A stretch of DNA of 64,000 bases from CAZYFH01 sp964646815 (GTDB lineage: Bacteria; Acidobacteriota; Vicinamibacteria; Vicinamibacterales; UBA8438): assembly GCA_964646815.1 (NCBI GenBank), contig CAZYFH010000003.1, forward strand, positions 102,812-166,811, read 5' to 3'. A program made the translations under genes and the position numbers. A model generated the notes under the pieces. It ran no database searches, was not told where the DNA came from, and saw only the letters and a list, made by a program, of their open reading frames with translations. Shown piece by piece: positions 41,145-50,640 of this stretch; position 1 is the stretch's first letter; every line of letters starts with the position of its first letter.

Positions 41145-42119
41145 CTACTGCAGCAACCGCTGCCCTAGCGCGCTCCAGACCGCGTACGCGAGGCGCCGTC
41201 TGGCGTGACGGGCAATCTGCCCTTGCCAGAAATGCCCGGTGACCAATTGGCAGTCCTCCGGGATGTCCCCGATTGGCAGCAGCTCCTTCTGCTCGGCGGC
41301 GTATCGCTCGGGAACGTGGCTGCCCCCTTCAACGGCATTCGCCAGCACGACATCCACCGGGCGCCCGATCGCCTCGCCGACGCGCCGGACGGCCTCGCCG
41401 ACCGAGAAGCCGCGCATGCCACGGCCTTCGGTGAGGATATTCGTGACGACGACGATGGGACCCGGCGTGGCGCGGACTGCCTCGGCCACTCCACGAACGA
41501 GGAGGATCGGCATCAAGCTCGTATAGAAGCTCCCCGGTCCGATCACGCACGCGTCGAATTTCCGAATCGCCTGGTCCACGGCCGCGTGAATCCTCGGCGC
41601 CGGATCGAGGAAGACCCGGGTGATGCGACGACCGTGACGCTGCTCGCGATCGACCTCGACCTCGCCACTCGCGCGGGAACCGTCGGCATATTCCGCGCAG
41701 ATTGTGGCGTGCTCGACGCTCACGGGCCAGACGCGCCCATTACAATCGAGCAGCGTTCGCAAGCCGTCAACGGCCACCAGGAAGTCGCCGCTGTATTGCT
41801 CCATCATCGACAACAGCAGATTGCCGCCGGTGTGACCACCGAGTCGCGCGTTCTCGAGCGCGGGCAGACGGGAGAGGAGCAGTCGGCGCGCCTCGGCCTC
41901 GTTCCGGGCGAGCGCGAGCGCGCACTTCAGGACATCGCCCGGTGGGAGCACGCCGAGCTGGTCGCGGAGCTGACCCGAGCTACCGCCGCTGTCGAACATC
42001 GTGACGACGGCGTTCACGCGCAGCCACGGGTTCTGCTTGAGGCCGCCGAGCAGGCTGGGCAGGCCGGTCCCCCCCCCGAAGCAGCCGACGTTGACCTCTC
42101 GGAGTTGCACGTTGCGCAT
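41145..42119 (-). CDS. yvcK: YvcK/CofD-like gluconeogenesis factor
   Basis: The 324-residue product shows the YvcK pattern: VGCFGGGTGLPSLLGGLK, TMFDSGGSSGQLR, PPGDVLKCALALA, the conserved NARLGGHTGGNLLLSMM and CVIGPGSFYTSLMP. YvcK proteins bind UDP-sugars and affect cell shape and gluconeogenic growth in Bacillus; the enzymatic reaction is not firmly known. ATG at 42119 is chosen because the frame to 42245 adds no conserved residues. A run of nine G (42068-42076 region, CCCC on the plus strand) lies at the glycine-rich loop and the frame is intact there. It diverges from the DinB-like gene. Confidence 0.88.
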   Translation of the reverse strand: MRNVQLREVNVGCFGGGTGLPSLLGGLKQNPWLRVNAVVTMFDSGGSSGQLRDQLGVLPPGDVLKCALALARNEAEARRLLLSRLPALENARLGGHTGGNLLLSMMEQYSGDFLVAVDGLRTLLDCNGRVWPVSVEHATICAEYADGSRASGEVEVDREQRHGRRITRVFLDPAPRIHAAVDQAIRKFDACVIGPGSFYTSLMPILLVRGVAEAVRATPGPIVVVTNILTEGRGMRGFSVGEAVRRVGEAIGRPVDVVLANAVEGGSHVPERYAAEQKELLPIGDIPEDCQLVTGHFWQGQIARHARRRLAYAVWSALGQRLLQ

Positions 42120-42238
42120 TGTCGCATACCCGTATCGATACGCTCGGGGCCAGCGACCCGTACAGCGCTCCGCATTCGCGTTCGATCGCTGGCCACTACC
42201 GAAGGAAGTAAGATTCGCGCTCGCCGCCCGCGAACGAC

Positions 42239-42739
42239 ATGGCATTCATCGACACGTTTCTGCCGGAGTTCGACCGCGAGACCGGCACGACACGGCGACT
42301 CCTCGAACGCGTGCCCGACGGTGCGTTGGCGTGGCAGCCGCACGAGCGATCGATGACCCTTGGCCGCCTCTCAGCACACCTCGCCCATATTCCGAATTGG
42401 ACCGCTCACGTCATGGGCCACGACTCCTTCGACCTCGCCACGGCGGATGACAAGGCGCGAGACCCCATGAGGGTGGCCGAGCTGTTGGCAGTGTTCGACC
42501 GCAACGTCGCTGCGGCGCGTACGCGGATCGCGGGACGCCTCCACGGCGAGCTCCGCGCGCCGTGGACACTTACGCGCGACGAACAGGATTTAATGACGCT
42601 CCCGAAGTTCGTGATGCCGCGGCACTTCCTCCTCAACCACCTCATCCACCACCGGGGTCAGCTGAGCGTCTATCTGCGCATGCACGATGTGCCAATTCCT
42701 GCCATCTATGGCCCCTCCGCCGATGACCGCGCGTTGTAG
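42239..42739 (+). CDS. DinB-like four-helix metal-binding protein
   Basis: The 166-residue product has three metal-ligand histidines in the DinB arrangement: LGRLSAHLAHIPNW, then NHLIHHRGQLSVYLRMHDVPIP. The family includes thiol transferases and proteins induced by DNA damage; the reaction of this one is not known. A TAAGAT box at 42209-42214 lies 24 nt upstream. The ATG at 42239 gives the usual length for the family. It is cytoplasmic by its lack of a signal. Confidence 0.85.
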   Translation: MAFIDTFLPEFDRETGTTRRLLERVPDGALAWQPHERSMTLGRLSAHLAHIPNWTAHVMGHDSFDLATADDKARDPMRVAELLAVFDRNVAAARTRIAGRLHGELRAPWTLTRDEQDLMTLPKFVMPRHFLLNHLIHHRGQLSVYLRMHDVPIPAIYGPSADDRAL

Positions 42740-42825
42740 TAGCCGCATCTGCACACTTTGGCACCGAGGCGATGCATGCGGAACCCACTAGGGAAATCGA
42801 GCCGAGCGGTCGATACAACGTCTGC

Positions 42826-44373
42826 ATGGCGCGCGCGACATCACTCGTCCTCGGCGGGGTCGGCTTCTGCGTCTTGGTGCTGCTCAACGTGGGCGGATAC
42901 CGATACGGGGTCTCCGACCAGGCGTTCTACGTGCCGGTGGTCCTCCAGCGACTCGACCCGCGTCTGTTTCCGTATGACGCGCCGCTGCTCGACGCTCAAA
43001 ATCAACTCTTCGCGTTCGATAATTGGTTAGCGCCGCTCCTCGTCCTGACCGGCGTGAGCCTCCCGATCGCGTTCCTCGTGAGCTACTTTGTTGGCGTCAG
43101 CGTTGTGTATGCTGCCGCTGTCAGCATCGGGCGATCGCTCTACTCCACCTGGTGGGGTGTTGGCGCGTTCGTCGCCGCTCTCGCCATCCGACATCGGATT
43201 CCGGATACGGCGGTCAACACCTTCGAGCCCTATCTCCACCCGCGCCAACTCGCGTTCGCCGCCGGTCTGGTGGCCGCGGCCATTTTTCTTCGGGGGCGCA
43301 CATGGGTGGCATTCGCGGCGGTCGCAGCCGCCTTCCTGCTCCATCCGACGACCGGTTTCTGGTTCGCGGTGCTGATCGGGATCGCCGCGCTGGCGGCCGA
43401 CCGCGAGGCACGGCCTCAAGTCCTCGCGCTTGCCGGCGGGATCGCCGCCGCTGGCGCCGTGCTGCTCGCAAGCACGTTTCGCGATCAGCTAGTCGTGATG
43501 GACGCAACGTGGAGCGCCGTTCTGCAATCAAAGGACTATTTGCTCGCGACCCAGTGGCCGCTGTCGACCTGGTTCGTTAATCTGGGTTTCGCCGCCATCG
43601 TTGCCGGCGTCTACGACTACCGGCGCACGCATGGGCTCGCCAGCGCCCGCGAGACGGGTCTGGTCGCGGGGGGCGGCACGCTCTTGCTCCTGTTTCTCGC
43701 ATCCCTGCCGCTGGCCCACGCCGGCGTCGCGTTCGTCGTGCAACTGCAACTCAATCGCATCTTCTGGATTCTCGACATCCTGGCTATCGTGTATACGGTC
43801 TGGGTACTGGTCGAGAGCCCACTGGCGAGACGCCCACTCGCTGCCATCGCGCGCCGCCGACTGCTGGCGGGTCACGCGGCGGTGGCGCTCATCGTCGTCG
43901 CGAGCGTGGCACGGGGCAGCTACGTGACCTTTGCCGAGCGCGCCGAGCATCCCCTGGTCGAGATCGACCTGCCGGCGACAGAGTGGACCGAGGTCATGCG
44001 GTGGGCGGGCGAACGCCCGATCGGCACGCACTTCCTGGCGGATCCGGGTCACGCCTGGCGGTACGGATCGAGCGTGAGGGTCGGGAGCGGCCGCGACGTC
44101 TATCTGGAAGAGGTCAAGGACATCGGCATTGCCATCTACTCGAGCAACGTGGCCCACCGCGTCGCCAGACGTATCGCCGATCTCGGTGATTTCTCAGCGC
44201 TGGATCCGGCGCGCGCTCGCTGGCTCGCCCGTCGGTACGACTTGGATTATCTAATCACGGAGCGGGCACTCGACCTCCCCGCGGCGCACCAACACGGCCG
44301 GTTCACGGTGTACGACCTGCGGTCGGACAACCGGTTCGCCTGGCGCGCCGACGCGGCACTCGAGGACGACTAG
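42826..44373 (+). CDS. Polytopic membrane protein of unknown function
   Basis: The 515-residue product has about 10 hydrophobic segments and a conserved-looking soluble C-terminal part (DLPATEWTEVMRWAGERPIGTHFLADPGHAWRYG). A hydrophilic loop after the first helix contains YGVSDQAFYVPVVLQRLDP. The first-loop aspartate and the extracellular C-terminal domain recall DUF6798-like or GT-C glycosyltransferase-like proteins, but I cannot assign a family with confidence. ATG at 42826 starts just before the first helix. It lies 87 nt after the DinB-like gene and may belong to the same unit. Confidence 0.7.
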   Translation: MARATSLVLGGVGFCVLVLLNVGGYRYGVSDQAFYVPVVLQRLDPRLFPYDAPLLDAQNQLFAFDNWLAPLLVLTGVSLPIAFLVSYFVGVSVVYAAAVSIGRSLYSTWWGVGAFVAALAIRHRIPDTAVNTFEPYLHPRQLAFAAGLVAAAIFLRGRTWVAFAAVAAAFLLHPTTGFWFAVLIGIAALAADREARPQVLALAGGIAAAGAVLLASTFRDQLVVMDATWSAVLQSKDYLLATQWPLSTWFVNLGFAAIVAGVYDYRRTHGLASARETGLVAGGGTLLLLFLASLPLAHAGVAFVVQLQLNRIFWILDILAIVYTVWVLVESPLARRPLAAIARRRLLAGHAAVALIVVASVARGSYVTFAERAEHPLVEIDLPATEWTEVMRWAGERPIGTHFLADPGHAWRYGSSVRVGSGRDVYLEEVKDIGIAIYSSNVAHRVARRIADLGDFSALDPARARWLARRYDLDYLITERALDLPAAHQHGRFTVYDLRSDNRFAWRADAALEDD

Positions 44374-44463
44374 AGCTTAGGGCCATCACGGATGGCTTGC
44401 GTCGCGATCGCGTTCCCTGCGAAGGTGTGCTGCCGCGGCCGCCCCCAGGGCCGCGCGACACCC

Positions 44464-45471
44464 ATGCCCGGCACCGACGAGTACGCCTTTCGACCCGCGG
44501 CGGGACTCGACGGCGGGCACCGCATGACCCTGTTCACCTGGGGTCGTCCTCGCGCGTTCCCAGATCTGCCGCCCGCCGTGCGGCGGTACTTCGACGTCGC
44601 GCAGGACGCGCGCGTGCTCGCGCACTGCCACTGGCAGTCGCAGCCGCGACGCCACGCGACGCTGATCGCGCTGCATGGCCTCGAGGGATCGAGCGAGGCG
44701 CACTACATGCGCGGGCTCGCCGACAAGGCGCGCGCGGCCCGGCTCAACGTCGTGCTCCTCAACCAGCGCAACTGTGGAAGTACCGAGCACTTATCGCGCG
44801 GTCTATATCACTCCGGGCTGTCAGCCGACCCAGCGGCCGTCGTCCGGGAGTTGACCGAGGTCGACGGTCTGCGGGGCATCGTTCTCGTCGGGTACTCGCT
44901 CGGGGGAAACGTCGCGTTAAAGCTGGCGGGCGACTACGGTAGTGCGCCGCCGGCGTCACTACGAGCCGTATGCGCGGTATCTCCGACGATGGACCTCGCC
45001 CGCTGCGTGGACGCGCTCGAGCATCGGCGGAACCTTGTCTACGAGTGGAACTTCGTCCGCAACCTCAAACGCCGGATGCGCCGCAAGGCGCGAGCGCACC
45101 CGGGGTTGTTCGACCTGGGTCCGCTGGGCGGTGTGCGGACCGTACGCGCTTTCGATGAGGCGTTCACAGCCCCGCACCACGGCTTCCGCGACGCCGACGA
45201 CTACTATCACCGGGCGAGCAGCCTTCGCGTGATCGACCGCATCACGGTGCCAACACTCATCCTCAGTTCTCACGACGATCCCTTCGTCCCCCCCGCACAG
45301 TTTCGCGATCCAGCCGTTGCGGGCAATCGGCACGTCACGACCGCCATCCAGCGTCACGGCGGCCACTGCGGGTTCTATGCCGATCCGGCGAACGCCTTCG
45401 ATGGGTATTGGGCGGAACGGACGGCCGTAGCGTTCGCCCGGCGGCACTGTCGCGAGTGGGACCAAGGCTAG
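44464..45471 (+). CDS. YheT-like alpha/beta hydrolase
   Basis: The 335-residue product has the elements of the YheT family. ALHGLEGSSEAHYMRGLADKA surrounds the oxyanion hole, LLNQRNCG follows, and the nucleophile elbow is GYSLGGNVALK. The acid residue is probably in SSHDDPFVP and the His in QRHGGHCGF. These hydrolases act on esters or lipids, and the natural substrate is unknown. The frame extends upstream to 44392, but ATG at 44464 fits the family N-terminus. The stop overlaps the end of the convergent DUF72 pseudogene. Confidence 0.82.
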   Translation: MPGTDEYAFRPAAGLDGGHRMTLFTWGRPRAFPDLPPAVRRYFDVAQDARVLAHCHWQSQPRRHATLIALHGLEGSSEAHYMRGLADKARAARLNVVLLNQRNCGSTEHLSRGLYHSGLSADPAAVVRELTEVDGLRGIVLVGYSLGGNVALKLAGDYGSAPPASLRAVCAVSPTMDLARCVDALEHRRNLVYEWNFVRNLKRRMRRKARAHPGLFDLGPLGGVRTVRAFDEAFTAPHHGFRDADDYYHRASSLRVIDRITVPTLILSSHDDPFVPPAQFRDPAVAGNRHVTTAIQRHGGHCGFYADPANAFDGYWAERTAVAFARRHCREWDQG

Positions 45472-46151
45472 CCGCTCGACTCTAGCGCGTCGACCAAGGG
45501 CTTCGCAGATGCCGACCCCTTGCCCTTGTCTTCGTGCTTGAAGTAAACGAACACCTCTTCACACGCGGCTGTCGCCGACAAAATCGTCGCCCCCCCCCCG
45601 CCCACAGCGCCACATCGGCGTCGCTATAGCCCTCGTCACGTAGCCGGAAGTAGCCGTACCGTGCGGTGACCTCTACGGGCGTCGACAGACACGCGCTATC
45701 TGCCACACAGAGCGCCAGACCGAACGCCGAGAGTCGCTCGAACACCTCGGCGTCGTGCGAGGAGTAGTGCCACAACTCGAACGCGGCACGCGCACCGGGT
45801 GGCAACGTGTCTAGGAACCCGTCAAGGACCGACAGGTACTTCTTGAACGACGGCGGAAGCTGGAACAGCAAGACCCCGAGCGGGCTCCCGAAGGGACTCG
45901 GCGGCCTCACAGAACACCCGCGTTAACTCTTCGCAGTTCTGGAACCGCGCGTCGTGGGTGACTCGCCGAGGCGCCTTGAGCGTGAAGGTGAAGCCGGGCG
46001 GTGTGATTGCCGACCACCTGGCGAGCAGACGCTCGGTGGGCAGCCGGTAGAAGGTGCAGTTGATCTCAACGGTTTCGAGGCGCTCCGCGTAGTATGGGAG
46101 CATCTTCTTCTGCGAGAACTTCTCCGGATAGTTGCGCCCGGAGGCGACAAC
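45468..46151 (-). pseudogene. DUF72 (YecE-like) gene, frameshifted
   Basis: Homology runs through three frames. First, SGRNYPEKFSQKKMLPYYAERLETVEINCTFYRLP, where eight residues of the usual tryptophan-rich stretch (WKGSFYPE) are missing. Second, after a shift near 45895, LGVLLFQLPPSFKKYL and RYGYFRLRDEGYSDADVALWA. Third, after a shift within the ten-C run at 45590-45599, EEVFVYFKHEDKGKG. The C-run shift could be a sequencing error; the other lesions look real. No start Met is evident. DUF72 function is unknown. Confidence 0.7.
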
Positions 46152-46236
46152 CCAGAAACCGGGCGCTGGGACAGGTACCCGCGAGCGAGACGTTCCAGAT
46201 ATTTTGTGGTGGGCGCGGCACGGCCCGGACCGCGCC

Positions 46237-46281
46237 ACCTCGAACCGGAAACCGGGGACGCTGAACCCTGAACACCGGAAA
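46237..46281. repeat. Degenerate GGTTC intergenic tract (minus-strand sense)
   Basis: Reading minus, GTTCAGGGTTCAGCG, GGTTTCCGGTTC and related units recur in the spacer between the zinc-ribbon gene and the DUF72 pseudogene. They resemble the tracts at 35502 and 37256. Confidence 0.4.
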
Positions 46282-46584
46282 CTAATCCAAATCGAAATCA
46301 CGGATCGGCTTGGTGACTGGCTCGTCCTTGGCCTGCTTCAACGCCTCCTCGAAGCGCTTCGACAGGGCGTCGCTACGGCCCCTCTCATCCGCGACCGAAC
46401 GCTTGAAGACGGCTTCCCGGCGGGCCGCCTCGTCGTCGAGGATCCGCTGGGCATCGCCAAGCTCGGGCTTATCGTCCCGCTCCGGCGCACGGTGTGACAC
46501 GACTCGCCGAAGATTGACATCGACGACGAGCGTCGACCCACATCCTGGGCAATCAACCTCGATTTCTGAGACGAGCTGAGCCAT
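46282..46584 (-). CDS. Small zinc-ribbon (CPGCG) hypothetical protein
   Basis: The 100-residue product begins MAQLVSEIEVDCPGCGSTLVVDVNLRRVV, with a CPGC pair. A charged helical tail with a coiled-coil look follows (DEAARREAVFKRSVADERGRSDALSKRF). Only one cysteine pair is visible, so the metal site may be shared or absent. ATG at 46584 is preferred over the GTG one codon upstream. I do not recognise the function. It lies just upstream of the DUF72 remnant. Confidence 0.65.
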   Translation of the reverse strand: MAQLVSEIEVDCPGCGSTLVVDVNLRRVVSHRAPERDDKPELGDAQRILDDEAARREAVFKRSVADERGRSDALSKRFEEALKQAKDEPVTKPIRDFDLD

Positions 46585-46765
46585 CACAAGCCCCTACAGG
46601 TCACTAGTTAACGGCTTCCTAAGTCTGACATCATACTGGCTATGGTGTTCGTGTGCCACGCTGGGCGCTGCCCGTAGCGAACTGCGCTCAGCACCGTGTC
46701 GCTGGCGGTCGTGGTGGCCCCGGCATCACCGCCATCGGGCTCGTGCGCCCCAGGCTCCGCGTCAG

Positions 46766-48396
46766 ATGGAATCCTCGACCGCCGCGGCATGTGAGGGTGC
46801 CGTCCTCGCTGGCATCATCTTGGATGCGGACACGCGCGCGCCGATCGCGGGTGCCCTCGTCGTTGTGACGAACAAGGCCAGCGGCTGACAACAGGTTGCC
46901 ACCTCCGGGCCGGATGGTCGCTACGACGTCTAAGGCCTCGTCAAGGCGTCCTACTCGCTACGGGCCAACACGTCGGATACGTGGGACGTCGTTACGGCCA
47001 GCGCCACGCACTCGATGCCGGTGTGATCGTCGGCGTATCAGCCGGCAACGTGTTCCGCAACGTCGATTTCTCCCTCCGTCGCGGCGGCACTATTCGAGGC
47101 CGGGTGCTCGACGCGTTCGGCACTCCGCTGGCATTGATCGAGGTCGAGGCGCTAAGGGGCAGCTTCGCGGGAGCCAGCGCGTCCTTTTTGCGGATCAAAA
47201 GCGCTCCGTGCAGTGCCAGCGGCACGTAACACATCCCCGGCCTGCCGCCTGGCGACTACTACGCCTGCGCATTCGATCCCGCTGCCGAGGACGCGCTCGA
47301 CGTGGCCGGTGTGCCCAATCACACGTTCCACCGAACGTCCCAGTCCCGGGTGAGGACGCACGCGTCCGGCTTGCCATGAACGGATCGGTGACGGACATCG
47401 ATATCACCATATAGACTGTCTCGAACGCTCCCGTCAGCAGCCGGCTGACCATCGCTGAAGGCATCGAGTTGCGGTCAGCGGGGTCACCTTGAGCCCGGAA
47501 ATGGGTGACGAGACGAGCATCGGGGCGGGTCTTGGCTCGCAGGCAACCTCTGACGGCTTCTTCACATCCCGCGATATGAGAACCGGCGCCTTTCGCGTGC
47601 GCGCGAAGGCGAGCGCCACCGGCGTGGCGGGTCGCATCTTCGGGTCATTTGTCGTCACCGTCGGACCAACCGACCTTTCCAACGTCGTCCTCTCGCTAAG
47701 CCCCGGCGCCCTGCTTCAGGCGCGCCTAGAGCTCGAGGCGCACGGGGGCACATCGCAGTACCCGCCCCGATCTGTCTGGGTTCATCGTGAGCGCCCCGAT
47801 AGCCGACGGGACGCTGACATGCGGCACAGTGTCGGTGCCGTCCCGTCCGGACGGCAGTTCCATGCTCGACAGCCCGCCAGGTGCTCGCGAGATTCGCTTC
47901 GGAGACGCTTCAGCCACCCTGGGCGCTCGATCGCGCGTCGTACCAAGGCCGCAACGTGACGGACAGAGCGCTCGACTTCGATCAGAGCGCGAGCATCATG
48001 AAGCTGCGCGTGATCCTGACCGACCAGTCGAGCCGGCTGACCGACATCACCGGCGATCCCGTCATCGACCGCGCCGTCGTGGTCGTGTCCGGCAACCCCT
48101 TTCTACGTTTCGCGAGAAGCCGACACATCCAACTGGCCTACCCGGACCTGAATAGGCGGTACAGCATCGCGGGACTACCGAGCGGCAGATATCTGGTGGT
48201 GCTCGTCGAGGAGCTGTATCCCGGCGTGCTATACACCTGCGAGAATTCCAATGCAATTGCGTCGATCGGTACGGAAGCGATCATCGAGGCGGGCACGACG
48301 GCGACGCTGGATCTAACGTTCGACGCGGATGCCGAGCGACTGGCGGGCGCTGCGACTACCCTTCCTCTTCGTACTCCCCCTCGGCTGGGAGGCTGA
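46766..48396 (+). pseudogene. Carboxypeptidase-regulatory-like domain gene, heavily decayed
   Basis: The plus strand holds pieces of a secreted multi-domain protein in several frames: GIILDADTRAPIAGALVVVTNKASG, TGA at 46886, QQVATSGPDGRYDV, TAA at 46931, GLVKASYSLRA. Then GGTIRGRVLDAFGTPLALIEVEALRGSF, GLPPGDYYACAFD, and later SGNPFLRFARSRHIQ and YSIAGLPSGRYLVVLVEELYPG. Each resembles the beta-sandwich repeats of carboxypeptidase-regulatory-like proteins. At least two nonsense codons and several frame changes are present, so it is non-functional. The end is at 48396. A start at 46766 is a guess. Confidence 0.7.
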
Positions 48397-48580
48397 TGCG
48401 CGTCGGCCGTCGCAAGGCCTCGCGATAGTCGTAGACGGGCATGCTTTCGACGTGGATCGAGAGTCGGCAGCCGGGAGCTTTCCGATCGACAACAACAGCC
48501 ACCGGGCTCCCCTCGACGCCTTCGCGGAAGCGGAGCTGACAGCCACACGCGAGACGGGCGCGCTCGAATCCCTTGAGCAT
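48356..48580 (-). CDS. Small hypothetical protein
   Basis: The 74-residue product begins MLKGFERARLACGCQLRF and ends EGEYEEEG, with VAVVVDRKAPGCRLSIHVESMPVYDYREAL in between. It is not recognised. The ATG at 48580 lies 10 nt after a TAGTAT box. It overlaps the end of the decayed carboxypeptidase-regulatory-like gene on the other strand by about 40 nt, and its codons look like the real-gene pattern. Confidence is moderate because of the decayed surroundings. Confidence 0.5.
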   Translation of the reverse strand: MLKGFERARLACGCQLRFREGVEGSPVAVVVDRKAPGCRLSIHVESMPVYDYREALRRPTRISLPAEGEYEEEG

Positions 48581-48590
48581 GGACTTGATG

Positions 48591-48596
48591 ATACTA
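48591..48596 (-). promoter_or_regulatory. Candidate -10 box (TAGTAT)
   Basis: TAGTAT on the minus strand ends 10 nt before the ATG at 48580 of the small gene. Confidence 0.3.
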
Positions 48597-48636
48597 CAGC
48601 CGGCGGGTGGACACGCGGCCGGCGTACGACCTCGAC

Positions 48637-49197
48637 CTACAGCAGATCGTCGAGGTCCCTCTGGAGCTCTTCTTTCGTGGCGATGCCCATGTGCGTGCGG
48701 CACACCGTCCCCTCCCGATCGATGAAGAACGTGACCGGAATGCCCCAGAGCGGCCCGTAGGCCTCCTGGAAATCATCCCTGCCGAGCCCGACGAGCATCG
48801 GGTAGTTCACCTGGTACTGGGCCGCAAACGGCTTGATCTGCTCTGGCGTGTCGTCGATGGACACTCCGAGCACCACCAGGCCATCCTTTCCATACTGACG
48901 CTGGAATTCGACGAACCACGGGATCTCAATCTTGCAGGGCCCGCACCATGTCGCCCAGAAGTTGAGGAGGATCACGCGCCCCTCAAGCGACGCCAGGTTG
49001 ACCTCTTCGCCGTTCATGTCCTGCAGCGTGAAGTCGAGCGGAGCCGGCTTAGCGTCGGCGTCGCACGACGCGGCCGCCGCCGACACCTCCGTCTGGAACA
49101 GCGAAAGCGGTTCGAACGCGACGCGCCCCACGCCAGGCAGTGTCAACAAGCCGAGCGCGAGCGCTGCACCGATCGCGACTATCCACCGTGTCGTCAT
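48637..49197 (-). CDS. TlpA-like periplasmic thiol:disulfide oxidoreductase
   Basis: The 186-residue product has a signal or anchor helix (about 5-30) and a thioredoxin-fold domain. The motif FWATWCGPC is followed by VLGVSIDDT, and GIPVTFFIDREGTV carries the cis-proline. It is periplasmic and probably reduces cysteines, for example before haem attachment to the cytochromes found in this window, though this is inferred. The ATG at 49197 is preceded by an A/T-rich stretch. It stands alone between the small gene and a decayed anti-sigma factor. Confidence 0.88.
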   Translation of the reverse strand: MTTRWIVAIGAALALGLLTLPGVGRVAFEPLSLFQTEVSAAAASCDADAKPAPLDFTLQDMNGEEVNLASLEGRVILLNFWATWCGPCKIEIPWFVEFQRQYGKDGLVVLGVSIDDTPEQIKPFAAQYQVNYPMLVGLGRDDFQEAYGPLWGIPVTFFIDREGTVCRTHMGIATKEELQRDLDDLL

Positions 49198-49260
49198 AAT
49201 ATCTCGCTCGGAGCTGTTTTAGCTCCCGCCTCCACGTGTGTCGGGCGGCCTCCTATTCGG

Positions 49261-49772
49261 TCAGTCGGTGTACTGACGCACGTAGCGCGGCACCTCATCG
49301 ATCACGACCGGGCCGGGCCGCTCCACGAGCGCAAACGCCCGAGTATCCTTCGACCAGATTACCGCGTCGTGCCGCATGATCTCAAGGCCGCGCTCACGGC
49401 TGGCGCGCCCCGGCACGACGAACATCGAGACGCGCTCACCCCGCCACTCGCACAGCACGTGCGCCATGTCACCGTCGTCGTACAAGCATTTGCGGCCGTC
49501 GATCATATTGAACTCACTGGACTCAACGTGTTTGGGCAGGTGCCAGCCATGGAGGGCGGCGATCTGCCGCTCGACCACCGAGGCATCCAGGTCGCTCAAC
49601 AATTCGCCGACGCGACTGAAGCAGCGATCGTAATCAAGCGCGAGCACGCCAGAAACGCGGCCTCGAGCCGCTCGTGCTGGCTGGCAGTGAAGATGCCTCT
49701 GACGAAAAGAAGTAGTGTGGCCGCCAGGGACACGGACACCCGTCCGGTCAGGCCGCGGCGCCACGACAGCAT
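49261..49772 (-). pseudogene. Anti-sigma-factor-like remnant
   Basis: The C-terminal frame ALDYDRCFSRVGELLSDLDASVVERQIAALHGWHLP, then GRKCLYDDGDMAHVLCEWRGERVSMFVVP and RHDAVIWSKDTRAFALVE, matches the soluble domain of acidobacterial ECF anti-sigma factors. The membrane segment MLSWRRGLTGRVSVSLAATLLLFV lies in another frame from the ATG at 49772, so a frameshift separates them. The N-terminal zinc-binding anti-sigma domain is missing. It follows a decayed ECF sigma gene. Confidence 0.65.
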
Positions 49773-49785
49773 CCACGCCCTGGCC

Positions 49786-50308
49786 TTAGGGCTCGACGTC
49801 GCCGCCGCTCAGTGGGCGTAGAGCGCGGCTGGCGCCGAGAGACACGTGGCATGACCGTCCCGGGGGCCACGCCGAGCATCTGCGCAATCTCCGCGTAGGT
49901 GAAATCTTCCACGCAGCACAGCCACACCGCCTGTCGAAAGACATCGGATAACGACTCGATGGCGTCCCGCAGGTCGCTGTCGAGCGTTCGCCGCAGCAGG
50001 AGTTCCTCGGGCGTCGGTGCATCGCCGGCACCGCGCGCGGCGATGCGTTCCACCGCGTCGGTAGCTACCGCCAAGAGACGTCGCCCGGAGCGGCGTCAGT
50101 CATTTACGAACGTGTTGTGCAGGATCGTGTGCAGCCACGCCTTCAGATACGTGTCCTGCACCATATCCTTGGTATCGGCGGTGTATCGTGTCAGACCCAG
50201 CGCAGCCCCATACAGACTATCGACATGGGACAGCGCATCGGTTTCGATCGAGTCGTGCACTTGCGAATACGGCGCCGCGCTGCGACCGACGCGTCTCCTG
50301 GACACCAT
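49786..50308 (-). pseudogene. ECF sigma factor gene, decayed
   Basis: Region 2 is visible as DSLYGAALGLTRYTADTKDMVQDTYLKAW, then WLHTILHNTFVND. The usual 15-20 residues between YLKAW and WLF are missing. An in-frame TGA at 50096-50098 follows, at a position where the family has Arg (CGA). Region 4 continues in the same frame (ESLSDVFRQAVWLCCVEDFTYAEIAQMLGVAPGTVM). A later frameshift restores the end RALRPLSGGDVEP. Three lesions make function unlikely. Its anti-sigma partner follows and is also broken. Confidence 0.75.
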
Positions 50309-50640
50309 CGACCGCCTCGTCGGACGCTCTCCTTACTACCTCACGAGAACACCGGAGCACAGCCCTCTGTTCCATCCCGTCCCGCGGCATGCTAATGCGG
50401 CAAATGTAGCGTCGTTGTACCCGCAAGCGGGCACCGGAGGACTCGACGGATGACGGAGTGGGTGTGGATTCCTGTGCAAAACGCACGGCATGTTCCTTGC
50501 TTTCTCGGGATCATGACGATTGCCGCAGTCGTCGCAGCTCGCATAAGATGCGTTAGATCAATCTGTTTCGCAGCCAGCCCTGCCGAAGCCCGCAAGGAGC
50601 CCCCGATGAAAGTTCCGTCGCCACCGCCGCGAGGTGAACG
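50309..50640. other. 332-bp spacer before the protease/BamA-like gene
   Basis: No gene is supported here. It contains the former 5' end of the sigma pseudogene on one side and, on the other, a candidate promoter (TTGCCG at 50520-50525, TAAGAT at 50544-50549) for the gene at 50641. The short frame 50450-50644 has no family match and reads as noise. Confidence 0.4.
50520..50549 (+). promoter_or_regulatory. Candidate sigma70-type promoter (TTGCCG-18-TAAGAT)
   Basis: TTGCCG at 50520-50525 and TAAGAT at 50544-50549 are 18 bp apart, giving a leader of about 85 nt to the ATG at 50641, which has GAGGTG as Shine-Dalgarno. Confidence 0.4.

Noticed and set aside
41205..42356. 383-codon plus-strand frame opposite yvcK
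   Set aside because: Shadow of yvcK; yvcK motifs are clear on the minus strand.
48607..49821. 404-codon plus-strand frame
   Set aside because: Antisense to tlpA and the anti-sigma remnant, with no recognisable domain.
50096..50098. TGA in the ECF sigma gene as selenocysteine
   Set aside because: The gene has two further lesions, the position is a variable basic residue, and no SECIS-like structure is seen.
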